A stretch of 64,000 bases of DNA. It comes from Frigidibacter sp. ROC022 (GTDB lineage: Bacteria > Pseudomonadota > Alphaproteobacteria > Rhodobacterales > Rhodobacteraceae). Under the pieces are notes generated by a model. The model saw only the letters and a list, made by a program, of their open reading frames with translations, did not search any database and was not told where the DNA came from. Position numbers and translations under genes: made by a program. The stretch lies in the NCBI RefSeq assembly GCF_024723735.1, contig NZ_JANQDU010000001.1, positions 124,001-188,000 on the forward strand. The letters are read 5' to 3'. Shown in pieces: positions 1 to 10,515 of this stretch (the stretch's first letter is position 1; each line of letters begins with the position of its first letter).

Positions 1-4
1 CCCT

Positions 5-1078
5 CTAGGGCGCGCTGCGATAGGCCAGAAAGCCGTTGTCATGGGCCGGAGCAAAGTCCTCGGCGCAGCCTGCGGTGGCGGCGGTGAAGGTCAGGGTCCG
101 GCCCGGCGCGGCGGCCCGGGTCTCGATGAAATGGCCGTAGCAGCTGGACGAGCACCAGAAGATCGCGCCGTCCACCGTGGCCGGGTGCGCGATCGAGCCA
201 TCGGGCCTTGCAAGCTGTTCGTCGCGCAGCGTGCCGCTCATGATCTGGCAACTGCCCTGCTGGCTGTAGGCGGTGACGGCCATCGGCACCGGAATGCCGA
301 CGATGTCGCGGCCATCGGCATCCTTGCGGGGGCTCCAGCCGTCGCGGCTGATACGCTGCTCGCGGCCCGAGAAGCAGTCGAGCACGGCCTGGTCGCCGTC
401 ATGTTCGACGTTGTAGAAATACCGCCCGGCGGCATCGGTGGCCCCCCGGCAGGCGTCGAGCTTGTCCTCGATGTCATGGTCCGGATCGAACCAGCCGAGC
501 GCCAGGATCGGGAAGCCGTCGGCGGCATAGCCGATCGGTTGCAGCTGCTGTTCGACCGCCTCGGCGCCAAGTTCCTCGATCAGGCAGTTCGGCGCCCGGT
601 GGTAATGATAGTCGTCGCCGCGCCCGGCATGGCCGCCGCAGCTGTCCAGCTCGCCGGCCTCGGCGGCGCTGACCGGGCGGCCCGAGGCCTGGACCGGGCC
701 CTGGGTATCGGGGCTGAAGATCGGCACGCCGTTGACCGCGACGCCGATCGCGCCGGGGCGGGTCTCGCTGGGGTGGCTGGCCAGTTCCGGGTCGCGGGGC
801 AGGGTGAAGTGATAGCTGTGCGGCCGCGGGAACTGCTGGTTATGCGCGGTCATCCCGGTCATCAACGTATGGCTGGCATCGGGCAGGCCGATGCTTTCGA
901 AGCTGAAGCGGGCGGTCGTGCAGCCCAGCCCCTGCACCTCGTCGGTGAAACAGGCCGCGTCGCAGGCGCAATCGGCGATCTCTTCATCCAGCGTATGGGC
1001 CAGGGCCGGGGCGGCGCCGGACAGCGTCAGGCCGAGGGTCAGGCCAAGGCCATGGCAGAGGGGGGCGATGCGGGTCAT
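5..1078 (-). CDS. exported YHYH domain protein
   Basis: A 357-residue protein of unknown function. Residues 1-27 form a signal peptide ending at an Ala-Leu-Ala site, so it should be periplasmic or secreted. The mature part is rich in cysteine and carries the YHYH tetrad at residues 157-160 inside GRGDDYHYHRAPNC, the hallmark of the YHYH family (PF14240), whose biochemical role is not established; the histidines suggest metal binding, which is inference. I start it at the ATG at 1078 because a GGAAGGA ribosome site lies just upstream and the signal peptide begins there; a longer in-frame extension to 1378 overlaps the neighbouring gene and has no sensible composition. It is transcribed in the same direction as the hydroxypyruvate isomerase gene, about 100 bp downstream of it. 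Confidence 0.8.
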   Translation of the reverse strand: MTRIAPLCHGLGLTLGLTLSGAAPALAHTLDEEIADCACDAACFTDEVQGLGCTTARFSFESIGLPDASHTLMTGMTAHNQQFPRPHSYHFTLPRDPELASHPSETRPGAIGVAVNGVPIFSPDTQGPVQASGRPVSAAEAGELDSCGGHAGRGDDYHYHRAPNCLIEELGAEAVEQQLQPIGYAADGFPILALGWFDPDHDIEDKLDACRGATDAAGRYFYNVEHDGDQAVLDCFSGREQRISRDGWSPRKDADGRDIVGIPVPMAVTAYSQQGSCQIMSGTLRDEQLARPDGSIAHPATVDGAIFWCSSSCYGHFIETRAAAPGRTLTFTAATAGCAEDFAPAHDNGFLAYRSAP

Positions 1079-1182
1079 TCTGGTTCCTTCCGTGCAGGAC
1101 AATGCAGGCGCCGGGACGATATCGTGCCGTCGGCGACGGGAATTGAACGGCCGCGCGCCGGGGGTCCGTCGCTGCGGCCGCT

Positions 1183-1944
1183 TCAGCGCCGAAAGGGTTT
1201 CAGCCAGCCAAGCCCTTCCGAGGTGCGTTTCGCGGGCCGGTATTCGGCCGAGACCCAGCCCGTGTAGCCATCCGAATCGAGCCGGTCGAAGAAGGCCGGA
1301 TAGTCGATCTCTCCCTTCACCGGCTCGTGCCGGCCGGGCGTGCCCGCGATCTGGACATGACGTGCCAGCCGGCCCCATCGGTCCCAGGCGGCGGGCACGT
1401 CCCCGGTGATGATCCGGGCATGATAGGCGTCGAACTGCAACCCCAGGTTGGGCGCGTCGATCTCGTCCAGCAGGTCGGCGGCCTGCCCGAAATCGTTCAG
1501 GAAGTAGCCGGGCATGTCGATCGGGTTCAGCGGCTCGATGGTCAGCGACTGCCGGGGCGCCTCGGCAGCGGCCCAGGCGAGGTTGTCGGCGAAGGTCGCG
1601 CGCGCCGCGGGCCCTTCTGCGACACCGGCCATGATGTGGATATGCTGCGGCTTCATCGCCCGGGCAAAGCGCAGGGCGCGGCGGAAATCCGAGCGGAACC
1701 GCTCTTCGCGTCCCGGCACTGCCGCGAAACCGCGCTCGCCCCCGGCCCAGTTCGGCGGCGGCGCGTTGATCAACACCAGCGGCAGACCCAGCCGGGTCAG
1801 CCGTTCGGTGATCTCCTTGACCGGATCGTCATAGGGAAACAGGATCTCGACGGCCTCGAACCCGTCCGCCCTGGCCTCGTCGAACCGTTCGAGGAAGGGA
1901 AACTCCGGGTAGAGCATCGTCAGGTTGGCGGCGAAACGGGGCAT
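1183..1944 (-). CDS. hydroxypyruvate isomerase family TIM-barrel protein
   Basis: A 253-residue AP-endonuclease-2-like TIM barrel of the Hyi/OtnI type, which isomerises hydroxypyruvate with tartronate semialdehyde or 2-oxo-tetronates with their 3-oxo forms. Length matches the family (about 255-260). The expected pair of catalytic acidic residues is present as Glu137 (LTIEPLN) and Glu234 (VSAEYRP), with Asp172 and His175 in FDAYHA as likely metal ligands. The ATG directly abuts the stop codon of the upstream SDR gene, so the two are translated from one message. Which substrate is used cannot be told: no glyoxylate carboligase or tartronate semialdehyde reductase gene sits beside it. A sugar-acid role is inferred only from family. 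Confidence 0.82.
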   Translation of the reverse strand: MPRFAANLTMLYPEFPFLERFDEARADGFEAVEILFPYDDPVKEITERLTRLGLPLVLINAPPPNWAGGERGFAAVPGREERFRSDFRRALRFARAMKPQHIHIMAGVAEGPAARATFADNLAWAAAEAPRQSLTIEPLNPIDMPGYFLNDFGQAADLLDEIDAPNLGLQFDAYHARIITGDVPAAWDRWGRLARHVQIAGTPGRHEPVKGEIDYPAFFDRLDSDGYTGWVSAEYRPAKRTSEGLGWLKPFRR

Positions 1945-2640
1945 TCAGAACCTTTCGACCCAGGGGCGCAGCGACAGTTCCTCGGACCAGGCCGAACGGT
2001 CCTGGCGGATCAGCGACAGGTAGCTGCGGGCGATGGCGTCCGGGTCCAGGTTGGCGTCCGGCCCGGGTTCGTCCCGACCGGGCGCGCGGATCCGGCCGTC
2101 GATGTTGATCCAGGCGACATGGATGCCCTGCGGATGCAACTCGCGTGCCATGGATTGCGCCAGGCCGCGTTGGGCGAACTTTCCCATCGCGAAACCGGCC
2201 GAGCGGGCAAAGCCCTTCACCCCCGCCGAGGCGCCGGTGAACAGGATGGTGCCGCGACATCCGGAGACCGGCTCTTGCGCCAGCATCCGGCGGGCGGCGG
2301 CCTGCCCCATGAGGAAGGCCCCGAAGGCGGTGACGTCCATGGCCTGCCGGACGGCTTCCGGATCGACCTCGGTGATCGGGCCGCGGACCCGCGCCGAGGG
2401 GTTGTAGACGGCCACCGCCAGCCGGCCGGGAATCGCCGCCACGATCCCGGCCATCGCCGCGGCATCCTGCGCATCTGCGGCATGCAGCGTGGCGCCGGTC
2501 TCGGTCGCCAGCCCGGCCAGCTTGCCGGTATTGCGGGCGACCAGATGGATGGCATGGCCTTCGCCTGCCAGCAGCCGGGCCAGCGCCGCCGAGAGCCCCG
2601 CCCCCGCGCCGACGATCAGCGCCGCGCCGGGGCCGCTCAC
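1945..2640 (-). CDS. SDR-like protein lacking the catalytic tyrosine
   Basis: A 231-residue Rossmann protein of the short-chain dehydrogenase superfamily. The start is a GTG that overlaps the stop of the DUF1285 gene (GTGA junction), which trims a much longer in-frame extension. The nucleotide-binding motif is atypical ([11 protein letters not shown], residues 11-21) and the usual YxxxK is FAMGK, with Phe150 replacing the catalytic Tyr while Lys154 remains. This matches what is known of the SDR_c10 subgroup, which has an incomplete glycine motif and Phe at the active site, so the substitution is a family trait and not a local mutation. Its reaction is unknown; it may bind NAD(P) without classical dehydrogenase chemistry. 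It is co-transcribed with DUF1285 and the isomerase. Confidence 0.8.
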   Translation of the reverse strand: MSGPGAALIVGAGAGLSAALARLLAGEGHAIHLVARNTGKLAGLATETGATLHAADAQDAAAMAGIVAAIPGRLAVAVYNPSARVRGPITEVDPEAVRQAMDVTAFGAFLMGQAAARRMLAQEPVSGCRGTILFTGASAGVKGFARSAGFAMGKFAQRGLAQSMARELHPQGIHVAWINIDGRIRAPGRDEPGPDANLDPDAIARSYLSLIRQDRSAWSEELSLRPWVERF

Positions 2641-3239
2641 GGCAGCTCTTCCGAGGGGATGATCGGAAAGAACGCGCCGCCGGACCAGAGCCCGAACCAG
2701 TTCTGCCCGTCGTGTTTCTCGTGACTGCCCAGATCGACGAGCCGGTAGAAGCTCTTCCGGTCGATCAGGGCTTCGAGGTTGCTGCGGATCAGCACATAGG
2801 GCGAGGGTTCGCCGGTCTCGGGGTCGCGCTCGACCCGAATCGGATGTTCGGGCCCGGCGGTGGCCGTGTCGCCGACATTGGTGGTGAAGGTCAGCGACTG
2901 GTCGCACCCGTCGCCGCTGGCGCTGAAATCCACCGCCACGAAGGGCGCGTCATCGACGGTGATTCCCACCTTCTCGACCGGGGTGACGAGGAAATACGAG
3001 TCGCCTTCGCGCTTGAGGATGGTCGAAAACAGCCGCACCATCGGCGCCCGGCCGATCGGTGTGCCGAGGTAGTACCAGGTGCCGTCGCGGGCGATCCGCA
3101 TGTCGATATCGCCGCAGAACTCCGGATTCCAAAGGTGCACAGGCGGCAGACCCTTCCCTTTCGCGGCCCGCGATGCCGAAGCCGCGAGGCTTTCGGCACT
3201 GGGAGTCACGATCTTTTGTGGCTGTATCGACTTTGCCAT
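2637..3239 (-). CDS. DUF1285 domain protein
   Basis: A 200-residue cytoplasmic protein of the DUF1285 family (PF06938). Characteristic features are the stretches [18 protein letters not shown] (about residues 31-48) and [20 protein letters not shown] (about 56-75) and a Phe/Trp-rich C terminus. The function is unproven. It is the first gene of a leftward three-gene unit and diverges from moxR across only 60 bp, an arrangement I recall as recurrent in alphaproteobacteria, so a link to the MoxR/DUF58 system is plausible but inferential. The start at 3239 is the only ATG that keeps the conserved N terminus. Confidence 0.85.
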   Translation of the reverse strand: MAKSIQPQKIVTPSAESLAASASRAAKGKGLPPVHLWNPEFCGDIDMRIARDGTWYYLGTPIGRAPMVRLFSTILKREGDSYFLVTPVEKVGITVDDAPFVAVDFSASGDGCDQSLTFTTNVGDTATAGPEHPIRVERDPETGEPSPYVLIRSNLEALIDRKSFYRLVDLGSHEKHDGQNWFGLWSGGAFFPIIPSEELP

Positions 3240-3299
3240 TTGTCCATGCCCGGTTTACCCCCGATAATGCCAAGATATACCGCAAAGAGGAGCCATGCC

Positions 3300-4303
<1,004 letters not shown>

Positions 4304-4307
<4 letters not shown>

Positions 4308-5179
4308 GCCCATCTGCCGACCTGCGTTCCGGCGCCGAGGCGCTGGCGGGCGGCTTGCCGCCGCTGCTGGCCGAGGCGCAGCAACTGGCCTCGACCGTCC
4401 TGCTCGGAGAGCACGGGCGGCGGCGGGCCGGGGTCGGCAGCGAGTTCTGGCAGTATCGCCCGGCCCATGGCGGCGACGAGGCGCGGCTGATCGACTGGCG
4501 GCGTTCGGCGCGGTCCGACACCCAGTTCGTGCGCGAGCGTGAATGGCAGGCTGCGCAATCGGTGATGATCTGGGCCGATGGCGGCCAGTCGATGCGGTTT
4601 GCCTCGGAAAAGGGCCTGCCGCAGAAGGCCGACCGTGCGGCACTGCTGGCCATGGCCTCGGCGGTTCTGCTGATCCGCGGTGGCGAGCGGGTCGGGCTGA
4701 CCCGCCTGGGCACGCCGCCGCGTTCGGGAGAGCTGCAATTGCTGAGAATTGCCGAGTCGCTGTCGGGTGCCGGCGAGGCGGCGGAATATGCCGCCCCCAG
4801 CCTGCGCGGCCTGCCGGCCCACGCCCGCGCCCTGTTCCTTTCGGATTTTCTGGGCGACCCCGAAGCCCTGTCGCAAGCCCTGACCAAGGCGGCCGATCGC
4901 GGCGTGAAAGGCACCCTGCTGATGGTGCTCGACCCGCAGGAAGAGGCCTTTCCCTTTGACGGCCGGACGGTCTTTGAAAGCATGGGCCACACGATGCGCT
5001 ACGAGACCCAGAAGGCCCGCGACCTGAAGGACCGTTACCTGGAGCGGCTGGCCGAACGCAAGGATCTGCTGGCACGCCTGGCGGCGCGGACCGGCTGGCA
5101 ATTCTCGGTGCATCACACCGACAGCCCTGCGCAAGGCGCGCTGCTCTGGCTGCATGGCGCCATCGGAGGGCGGGTCTGA
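4304..5179 (+). CDS. DUF58 domain protein
   Basis: A 291-residue protein with the DUF58 core (PF01882): an Arg/Asp-rich section FWQYRPAHGGDEARLIDWRR (about residues 47-66) followed by a von Willebrand-like fold in which WADGGQSM occupies the metal-site position. DUF58 proteins are the regular partner of MoxR ATPases. It starts at a GTG overlapping the moxR stop by four bases, and its own stop overlaps the next ATG by one base (TGATG), so stoichiometric translation with both neighbours is likely. No signal peptide or transmembrane segment is visible; it should act at the cytoplasmic face of the membrane with the two large BatA-like proteins downstream. Confidence 0.9.
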
Positions 5180-7953
5180 TGTGGATGCTGGGTCCGATCG
5201 GTTTTACAGCGCCCTGGCTGCTTCTGGGGCTGATCGTGTTGCCGGTCCTCTGGCTGCTGCTGCGCGCGGTGCCGCCGGCGCCGGTGCGGCGGCTGTTCCC
5301 GGGGGTCGTGCTGCTGTTCGGCCTGAAGGACGAGGAGCACGAGGCCGACAAGACCCCTTGGTGGCTGCTCTTGTTGCGGATGCTGGCGGTGGCGGCGGTG
5401 ATCGTCGGCTTTGCCGGGCCGGTGCTGAATCCGGACCGCACGCAGGAAGGGCAGGGGCCGCTGCTGATCCTTGCCGACGGGACCTGGGCCGATGCCGCCG
5501 ACTGGCAGCGCCGGATCGAGCGGATCGGCGTGGCGCTGGACGAGGCGGCAAGGGCCGGGCGTCCGGCGGCGGTGGTCAGCCTGACCGACCTGCCCGAGGG
5601 GCCGCTGCCGTTTCAGGCCGCCGAGGCCTGGACGCAGCGCCTGCCGGGCCTGACGCCGCACCCCTGGGCGCCCTCGCCCGAGGCGCTGGCCGCCTGGATC
5701 AAGGGATGGGAGCCGGGAAGTTTCGACAGCCTCTGGCTGTCCGACGGGCTGGCGCACCCCGGGCGCGAGGACCTGCTGGCGGCGCTGGAAGCGCGCGGCA
5801 CGGTGCGGGTCTTCGAAAGCCCGCGCCCGGTGGCGGTGCTGCTGCCGCCGCTGTTCAAGGATGGCGCCATCGCCCTGACCGCGCGCCGCAGCCGCACGGC
5901 GGGTGCCGCCGAGGTGACGGTATCGGCCCAGGGTCCCGGCCCGAACGGGGTCGAGGCCGAGCTGTCGCGCGTCACCTTCGGCTTCGAGGATGGCAAGTCC
6001 GAGGCCAGCATCGACCTGTCGCTGCCTCCGGAACTGCGCAACCGGATCACCCGGTTCGAGATCGTCGGGCTGCGCTCGGCCGGGGCCGTCAGCCTGACCG
6101 ACGACACGCTGAAACGCCGCGAGGTGGCGCTGATCGCCGGCAGCGAGGACCGCGAGGGGCTGGAGCTGCTGTCGCCGACGCACTACCTCGAACAGGCCCT
6201 TGCCCCGACCGCCGATCTGATCCATGGCACGCTGGGCGATGTCATACTGGCCAATCCGGATGCGATCATCCTGGCCGATGTGGCGACGCTGGCCGAAGGC
6301 GAGGCCGGGCCGCTGCTGGACTGGGTCGAAAGGGGCGGGCTTCTGATCCGCTTTGCCGGGCCGCGGCTGGCCGCCAGCAGTGTCTCGCGCGAAACCGAGG
6401 ATCCGCTGATGCCGGTGCGACTGCGGGTCGGGGGGCGCTCGGTCGGCGGTGCGATGAGCTGGGGCGAACCCAAGGCGCTGGCGCCGTTTCCCGAGAACAG
6501 CCCCTTTGCCGGGCTGCCGGTGCCCGAGGACGTGACCGTGACCTCGCAGGTCATGGCGCAGCCCGATCCGCAGCTGTCCTCGCGGGTGATCGCCGAGCTG
6601 GCCGACGGCACGCCGCTGGTGACCCGGAAAGAGGTCGGTCTGGGCCAGGTGGTGCTGTTCCATGTCACCGCCAATGCCGAATGGTCCACGCTGCCCCTGT
6701 CGGGGCTCTTCGTGCAGATGCTGGAACGGCTGGCGGTGTCGAGCCGGCCGCAACGGCCTTCGTCCGAGGAACTGGCGGGCACCACCTGGGTGCCCGAGGA
6801 GGTGATCGACGCTTTCGGGCGGATCAAGGACGCCGGGACGTTGCCGGGGATTCCGGGCGAGGAGCTGGCGGTCGCCGAGGCGGGCCCGGCGACGCCGCCC
6901 GGGCTCTATGCCGGAGAGGACCGGCGGCTTGCGCTGAACGTGGCCGGGGCCGGGATCGAGCTGACCCCGACGGCCTGGCCGGCGCGGATCGTGGTCGAGG
7001 GGCTGGCAGTGGCGCGGACCCTGCCGCTGAAGGGCTGGTTGCTGGCGCTGGCGCTGGCGCTGCTGGCGCTTGACGCGGTGGCCTCGCTGGCCCTGGGCGG
7101 CCGGCTGCGCGGCGCCCGCGGGTTGACGACGGCGCTGATGCTGGGCCTGCTGCTGCCGGGTCTGGCCGGTCCGGCGCGGGCCCAGGACGCGGCGGCGGAC
7201 GCCTTTGCGATCGAGGCGACCTCGCGCGTGGTGCTTGCCCATGTCATCACCGGCGACAAGAAGCTGGACGATCTGGCCCAGGCCGGGCTGCTCGGGCTGA
7301 GCGAGACGTTGTTCGCCCGCACTTCGGTCGAGCCGGGCCTGCCGATCGGGGTCGATCTGGAGACCGACGAACTGTCCTTCTTCCCCTTCCTCTACTGGCC
7401 GATCTCGCCGGACCAGAAGACGCCCTCTTCCGAGGCCTATGCCAAGCTGAACCGCTATCTGCGGGCCGGCGGGATGATCCTGTTCGACACCCGCGACGGC
7501 GACGTGGCGGGTTTCGGCAGCAGCACCCCCGAGGGCCGCAAGCTGAAGGTCCTGGCCGCGCCGCTGGACATTCCGCCGCTGGAGCCGATCCCGGCCGACC
7601 ACGTGCTGACCCGCACCTTCTACCTGCTGCAGGACTTTCCGGGCCGGTTCCAGAGCCGCGATGTCTGGGTCGAGGCGGCGCCGCCCGATGCCGAGCAGGT
7701 CGAGGGCATGCCGTTCCGCAACCTCAACGACGGGGTGACGCCGGTGGTGATCGGCGGCAATGACTGGGCCTCGGCCTGGGCGGTGGATTCGCGCGGCGCA
7801 CCGCTGGTGCCGATCGGGCGCGGCTTCGCGGGCGAGCGGCAGCGCGAGATGGCCAAACGGTTCGGTGTCAACCTGATCATGCATGTGCTGACCGGCAACT
7901 ATAAGTCCGATCAGGTCCATGTCCCGGCGCTGCTGGAAAGGCTGGGCCAATGA
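5179..7953 (+). CDS. BatA-like membrane protein with C-terminal DUF4159
   Basis: A 924-residue inner-membrane protein. The N terminus (residues 7-30 and 60-80) has the two-helix BatA/aerotolerance-regulator module (PF07584) with the PPAPVRRLFPG linker. A long soluble region with von Willebrand and glutamine-amidotransferase-like stretches follows, then helices near residues 615-635 and 648-665, the second ending in an ALA/QA-like sequence, and a DUF4159 domain in the last 260 residues (SFFPFLYWPIS, GGMILFDTRDGD). So soluble domains lie on both sides of the membrane. It is translationally coupled at both ends. The predicted role, assembling or monitoring an envelope complex together with MoxR, is inference from family company only. 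Confidence 0.88.
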   Translation: MWMLGPIGFTAPWLLLGLIVLPVLWLLLRAVPPAPVRRLFPGVVLLFGLKDEEHEADKTPWWLLLLRMLAVAAVIVGFAGPVLNPDRTQEGQGPLLILADGTWADAADWQRRIERIGVALDEAARAGRPAAVVSLTDLPEGPLPFQAAEAWTQRLPGLTPHPWAPSPEALAAWIKGWEPGSFDSLWLSDGLAHPGREDLLAALEARGTVRVFESPRPVAVLLPPLFKDGAIALTARRSRTAGAAEVTVSAQGPGPNGVEAELSRVTFGFEDGKSEASIDLSLPPELRNRITRFEIVGLRSAGAVSLTDDTLKRREVALIAGSEDREGLELLSPTHYLEQALAPTADLIHGTLGDVILANPDAIILADVATLAEGEAGPLLDWVERGGLLIRFAGPRLAASSVSRETEDPLMPVRLRVGGRSVGGAMSWGEPKALAPFPENSPFAGLPVPEDVTVTSQVMAQPDPQLSSRVIAELADGTPLVTRKEVGLGQVVLFHVTANAEWSTLPLSGLFVQMLERLAVSSRPQRPSSEELAGTTWVPEEVIDAFGRIKDAGTLPGIPGEELAVAEAGPATPPGLYAGEDRRLALNVAGAGIELTPTAWPARIVVEGLAVARTLPLKGWLLALALALLALDAVASLALGGRLRGARGLTTALMLGLLLPGLAGPARAQDAAADAFAIEATSRVVLAHVITGDKKLDDLAQAGLLGLSETLFARTSVEPGLPIGVDLETDELSFFPFLYWPISPDQKTPSSEAYAKLNRYLRAGGMILFDTRDGDVAGFGSSTPEGRKLKVLAAPLDIPPLEPIPADHVLTRTFYLLQDFPGRFQSRDVWVEAAPPDAEQVEGMPFRNLNDGVTPVVIGGNDWASAWAVDSRGAPLVPIGRGFAGERQREMAKRFGVNLIMHVLTGNYKSDQVHVPALLERLGQ

Positions 7954-10028
7954 GCGCCGCGCAGGTGATCTTCGACCCGCTGCTGCCCTGGCCGCTGGTC
8001 TGGGCCGCGGCGGCGCTGATGGTGCTGGTGGTGGCGCTGGCGCTCTGGCGCGGCCTTTCCGGCTGGCCGTTTCGTGCCCTGGCCGCGGCGCTGCTGCTGC
8101 TGGCGCTGGCCAATCCCTCGTTCCAGAAAGAGGACCGCGAGGCGCTGAGCGACATCGTGATTCTGGTGGTTGACGACAGCGCCAGCCAGAAGATCTCGGA
8201 CCGCCCGGCCCAGGTTGCGCGGGCCACGGCGCAGGTCGAGGCGGCGGTGGCGGCGCTGCCCAATACCGAGTTGCGGGTGGTGCATCTGGCCGATGCCGAG
8301 GATGACGAAGGCACGCTGCTGATGACCCGGCTGGCTGAGGCGATGGCCGAGGAGCCGCGGGCCCGGATCGCCGGGGCGATCCTGCTCTCGGACGGCCAGT
8401 TGCACGACATCGACCGCGCCCCCGATCTGCCGGCGCCGCTGCATCTGCTGCTGACCGGCCATGCCAGCGACTGGGACCGCCGCCTGGTGGTCAAGAACGC
8501 CCCCGCCTTCGCGATCCTGGGCGAGCCGGTGACGCTGACCCTCGCCATCGAGGATCAGGGCGCGGTGCCGCCCGCCGTCTCGGGCCGGGCACGGCTGTCG
8601 ATCGCGGTCGACGGCGCGACGCCGCAGGTCTTCGAAGTGCCGGTGGGCGAGGACCTGGAACTGCCGCTGGTGCTGCCGCATGGCGGCATGAACGTGGTGC
8701 AGGCCCAGGTCGAGCTGACGGAGGGCGAGATCACCGACCGCAACAATGCCGCCGTGATCCAGATCAACGCGGTGCGCGACCGGCTGCGGGTGTTGCTGGT
8801 CTCGGGCGAGCCGCATGCCGGCGAACGCACCTGGCGCAACCTGCTGAAGTCCGACAGCTCTGTCGATCTGGTGCATTTCACCATCCTGCGGCCGCCGGAG
8901 AAGCAGGACGGGGTGCCGGTCACAGAGCTCTCGCTGATCGCCTTTCCGACCCGCGAACTGTTCCTCGACAAGATCGACGAATTCGACCTTATCATCTTCG
9001 ACCGCTACCGGCTGCGCGGCATCCTGCCCTCGATCTATCTCGAGAACGTGCGGAACTACGTCGAGAAGGGCGGCGCGGTGCTTGTCGCGGCGGGGCCGGA
9101 ATATGCCAGTGCCGAAAGCCTGTTCCGCTCGCCGCTGGGCGCCATCCTTCCCGCCGGGCCGACCGGCCTGGTGGTCGAGCGGCCGTTCCGCCCGAAGATC
9201 ACCGATCTCGGCCAGCGCCATCCGGTGACCGAGGGGCTGGAGGCCTTTGCCCCGCGTCCCGCCGATGACGAGGGCCCCGGCTGGGGCCGCTGGTTCCGCC
9301 GGATCGAGGTCGAGCCCTATGGCGGCGAGACGGTGATGAGCGCCGAGGGCGAGCCGCTGTTGACCCTGGCCCGGGTCGGCGAGGGGCGGGTGGCGTTGCT
9401 GGCCTCGGATCAGGCCTGGCTCTGGACCCGGGGCTATGAAGGCGGCGGCCCGCAGCTGGAACTGCTGCGGCGGCTGGCGCATTGGATGATGAAGGAACCG
9501 GAACTGGAGGAAGAGGCGCTGACCGCCACGGCGAAGGGCCAGAACATGGTCATCACCCGCCGCACCCTCACCGAGGGCCCGCGCAGCGTTACCGTCACCG
9601 GCCCTGACGGCGCCGAGGTCGAGCTGCCGATGGTCGAGGTCTCGCCGGGCCGCTACGAGGCGCGCTACCTGGGGCCGGACATCGGGCTCTACCGGCTCAG
9701 GGATGACGATCAGGAGGCGGTGGTGGCGCTCGGCCCCTCGGCGCCGAAGGAGTTCGAGGAGACCATTGCCAGCGGCGACAAGCTGGCGCCGCTGATCGAA
9801 ACCGTGCGTGGCGGCGTGGCGGCGCTGGAGGACGGGATGCCCTCGCTGCGCCGGGTCTCGGCCGGACGCCCGGCGGCGGGGCGCGGCTGGATCGGCATCA
9901 CCCCGCGTGGGGCCTATCTGACCGCCGACGTGACGGTGACGCCGCTGATCCGGGCCTGGCTGCTGCTGCTGCTCTCGGGGCTTCTGATCGTCGGTGCCTG
10001 GCTCTACGAAGGCCGGCGCAGCGCCTGA
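7950..10028 (+). CDS. large membrane protein with VWA/glutamine amidotransferase-like core
   Basis: A 692-residue membrane protein, last gene of the MoxR cluster, starting in an ATGA overlap with its predecessor. Two N-terminal helices (residues about 12-32 and 37-52) precede a von Willebrand-like segment beginning DIVILVVDDSASQ, where the DxSxS metal site is degenerate (DDSAS). The middle has a class-I glutamine-amidotransferase-like fold (LRVLLVSGEPHAGERTWRN, GGAVLVAAGPEYA) without a recognisable catalytic cysteine triad. A single helix near residues 665-685 anchors the C terminus. Such proteins accompany BatA/DUF4159 proteins in alphaproteobacteria. Enzymatic activity is unlikely from sequence; a structural or sensing role is inferred. 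Confidence 0.82.
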   Translation: MSAAQVIFDPLLPWPLVWAAAALMVLVVALALWRGLSGWPFRALAAALLLLALANPSFQKEDREALSDIVILVVDDSASQKISDRPAQVARATAQVEAAVAALPNTELRVVHLADAEDDEGTLLMTRLAEAMAEEPRARIAGAILLSDGQLHDIDRAPDLPAPLHLLLTGHASDWDRRLVVKNAPAFAILGEPVTLTLAIEDQGAVPPAVSGRARLSIAVDGATPQVFEVPVGEDLELPLVLPHGGMNVVQAQVELTEGEITDRNNAAVIQINAVRDRLRVLLVSGEPHAGERTWRNLLKSDSSVDLVHFTILRPPEKQDGVPVTELSLIAFPTRELFLDKIDEFDLIIFDRYRLRGILPSIYLENVRNYVEKGGAVLVAAGPEYASAESLFRSPLGAILPAGPTGLVVERPFRPKITDLGQRHPVTEGLEAFAPRPADDEGPGWGRWFRRIEVEPYGGETVMSAEGEPLLTLARVGEGRVALLASDQAWLWTRGYEGGGPQLELLRRLAHWMMKEPELEEEALTATAKGQNMVITRRTLTEGPRSVTVTGPDGAEVELPMVEVSPGRYEARYLGPDIGLYRLRDDDQEAVVALGPSAPKEFEETIASGDKLAPLIETVRGGVAALEDGMPSLRRVSAGRPAAGRGWIGITPRGAYLTADVTVTPLIRAWLLLLLSGLLIVGAWLYEGRRSA

Positions 10029-10058
10029 CCTGCCGGCTGTGCTGCTCCCATGCCGCAG

Positions 10059-10129
10059 CCGGGGGCCGTCTCCCCGGCCCGCGCCGCGGCGATCCCCCGG
10101 AATCGGTGCCGTCGGCGGCAGCCGCCGGC
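10059..10129 (+). terminator. two hairpins between convergent genes, likely terminator
   Basis: In the 117 bp between the MoxR cluster and the convergent small exported-protein gene are two hairpins. The first has perfect arms CCGGGG/CCCCGG around a 7-nt loop (10059-10077). The second (10111-10129) pairs GTCGGCG with CGCCGGC around GCAGC, with one G-U pair, and is followed by CTTTGT. The second is the better rightward terminator although its T tract is short. Confidence 0.5.
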
Positions 10130-10145
10130 CTTTGTCTCACAGACC

Positions 10146-10448
10146 TCAGCCCGGACGATAGCGGTCCATCACCGCGTCCAGCCCGTCATTGGTGATCTCG
10201 GGGTTGGCGGCCTGCAGGCAGGGCAGAAGCACCGCCTTGTTGGCCTCTTCCTGCGCCCTGGTTGGTTTGAAATCCGGGTCCGGTTCGACGTTGTAGAAGC
10301 AGGCGATGAACTGGTCCTGCGACACCCCGAGATCGGCGGCGATCAGCTCGGTCGGCCGGTTCGGATCGTTGCGCAGCTGCGCCTGGGCAAGGGCCGCCCC
10401 GGTCGCTCCCAGGGTCAGAACAAACGTCATCGTGGCCATGCGGGTCAT
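10146..10448 (-). CDS. small exported hypothetical protein
   Basis: A 100-residue protein with a cleavable signal peptide (hydrophobic core at residues 7-20, ending Ala-Gln-Ala). The mature part is about 78 residues, contains exactly two cysteines (in IACFYNV and LLPCLQ) that could form one disulphide, and has a conserved-looking block PNRPTELIAADLGVS resembling a helix-turn-helix-like repeat rather than a DNA-binder, since it is exported. I start at the second ATG (10448) because GGGAGGA lies six bases before it; the ATG 18 bases further up would put that site inside the gene. The function is unknown. It is monocistronic, downstream of and in the same direction as the MFS transporter. Confidence 0.7.
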   Translation of the reverse strand: MTRMATMTFVLTLGATGAALAQAQLRNDPNRPTELIAADLGVSQDQFIACFYNVEPDPDFKPTRAQEEANKAVLLPCLQAANPEITNDGLDAVMDRYRPG

Positions 10449-10515
10449 GTTGTCCTCCCGTCGCAATGCCCAGAAAGAACGCGCCGGCCCGGCAGTTCCG
10501 TCGCCGCGCGCGGGC

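Noticed and set aside
5113-7950. A 945-codon leftward open frame opposite the BatA/DUF4159 gene
   Set aside because: Antisense to a gene with clear family features; composition is that of a high-GC shadow frame.
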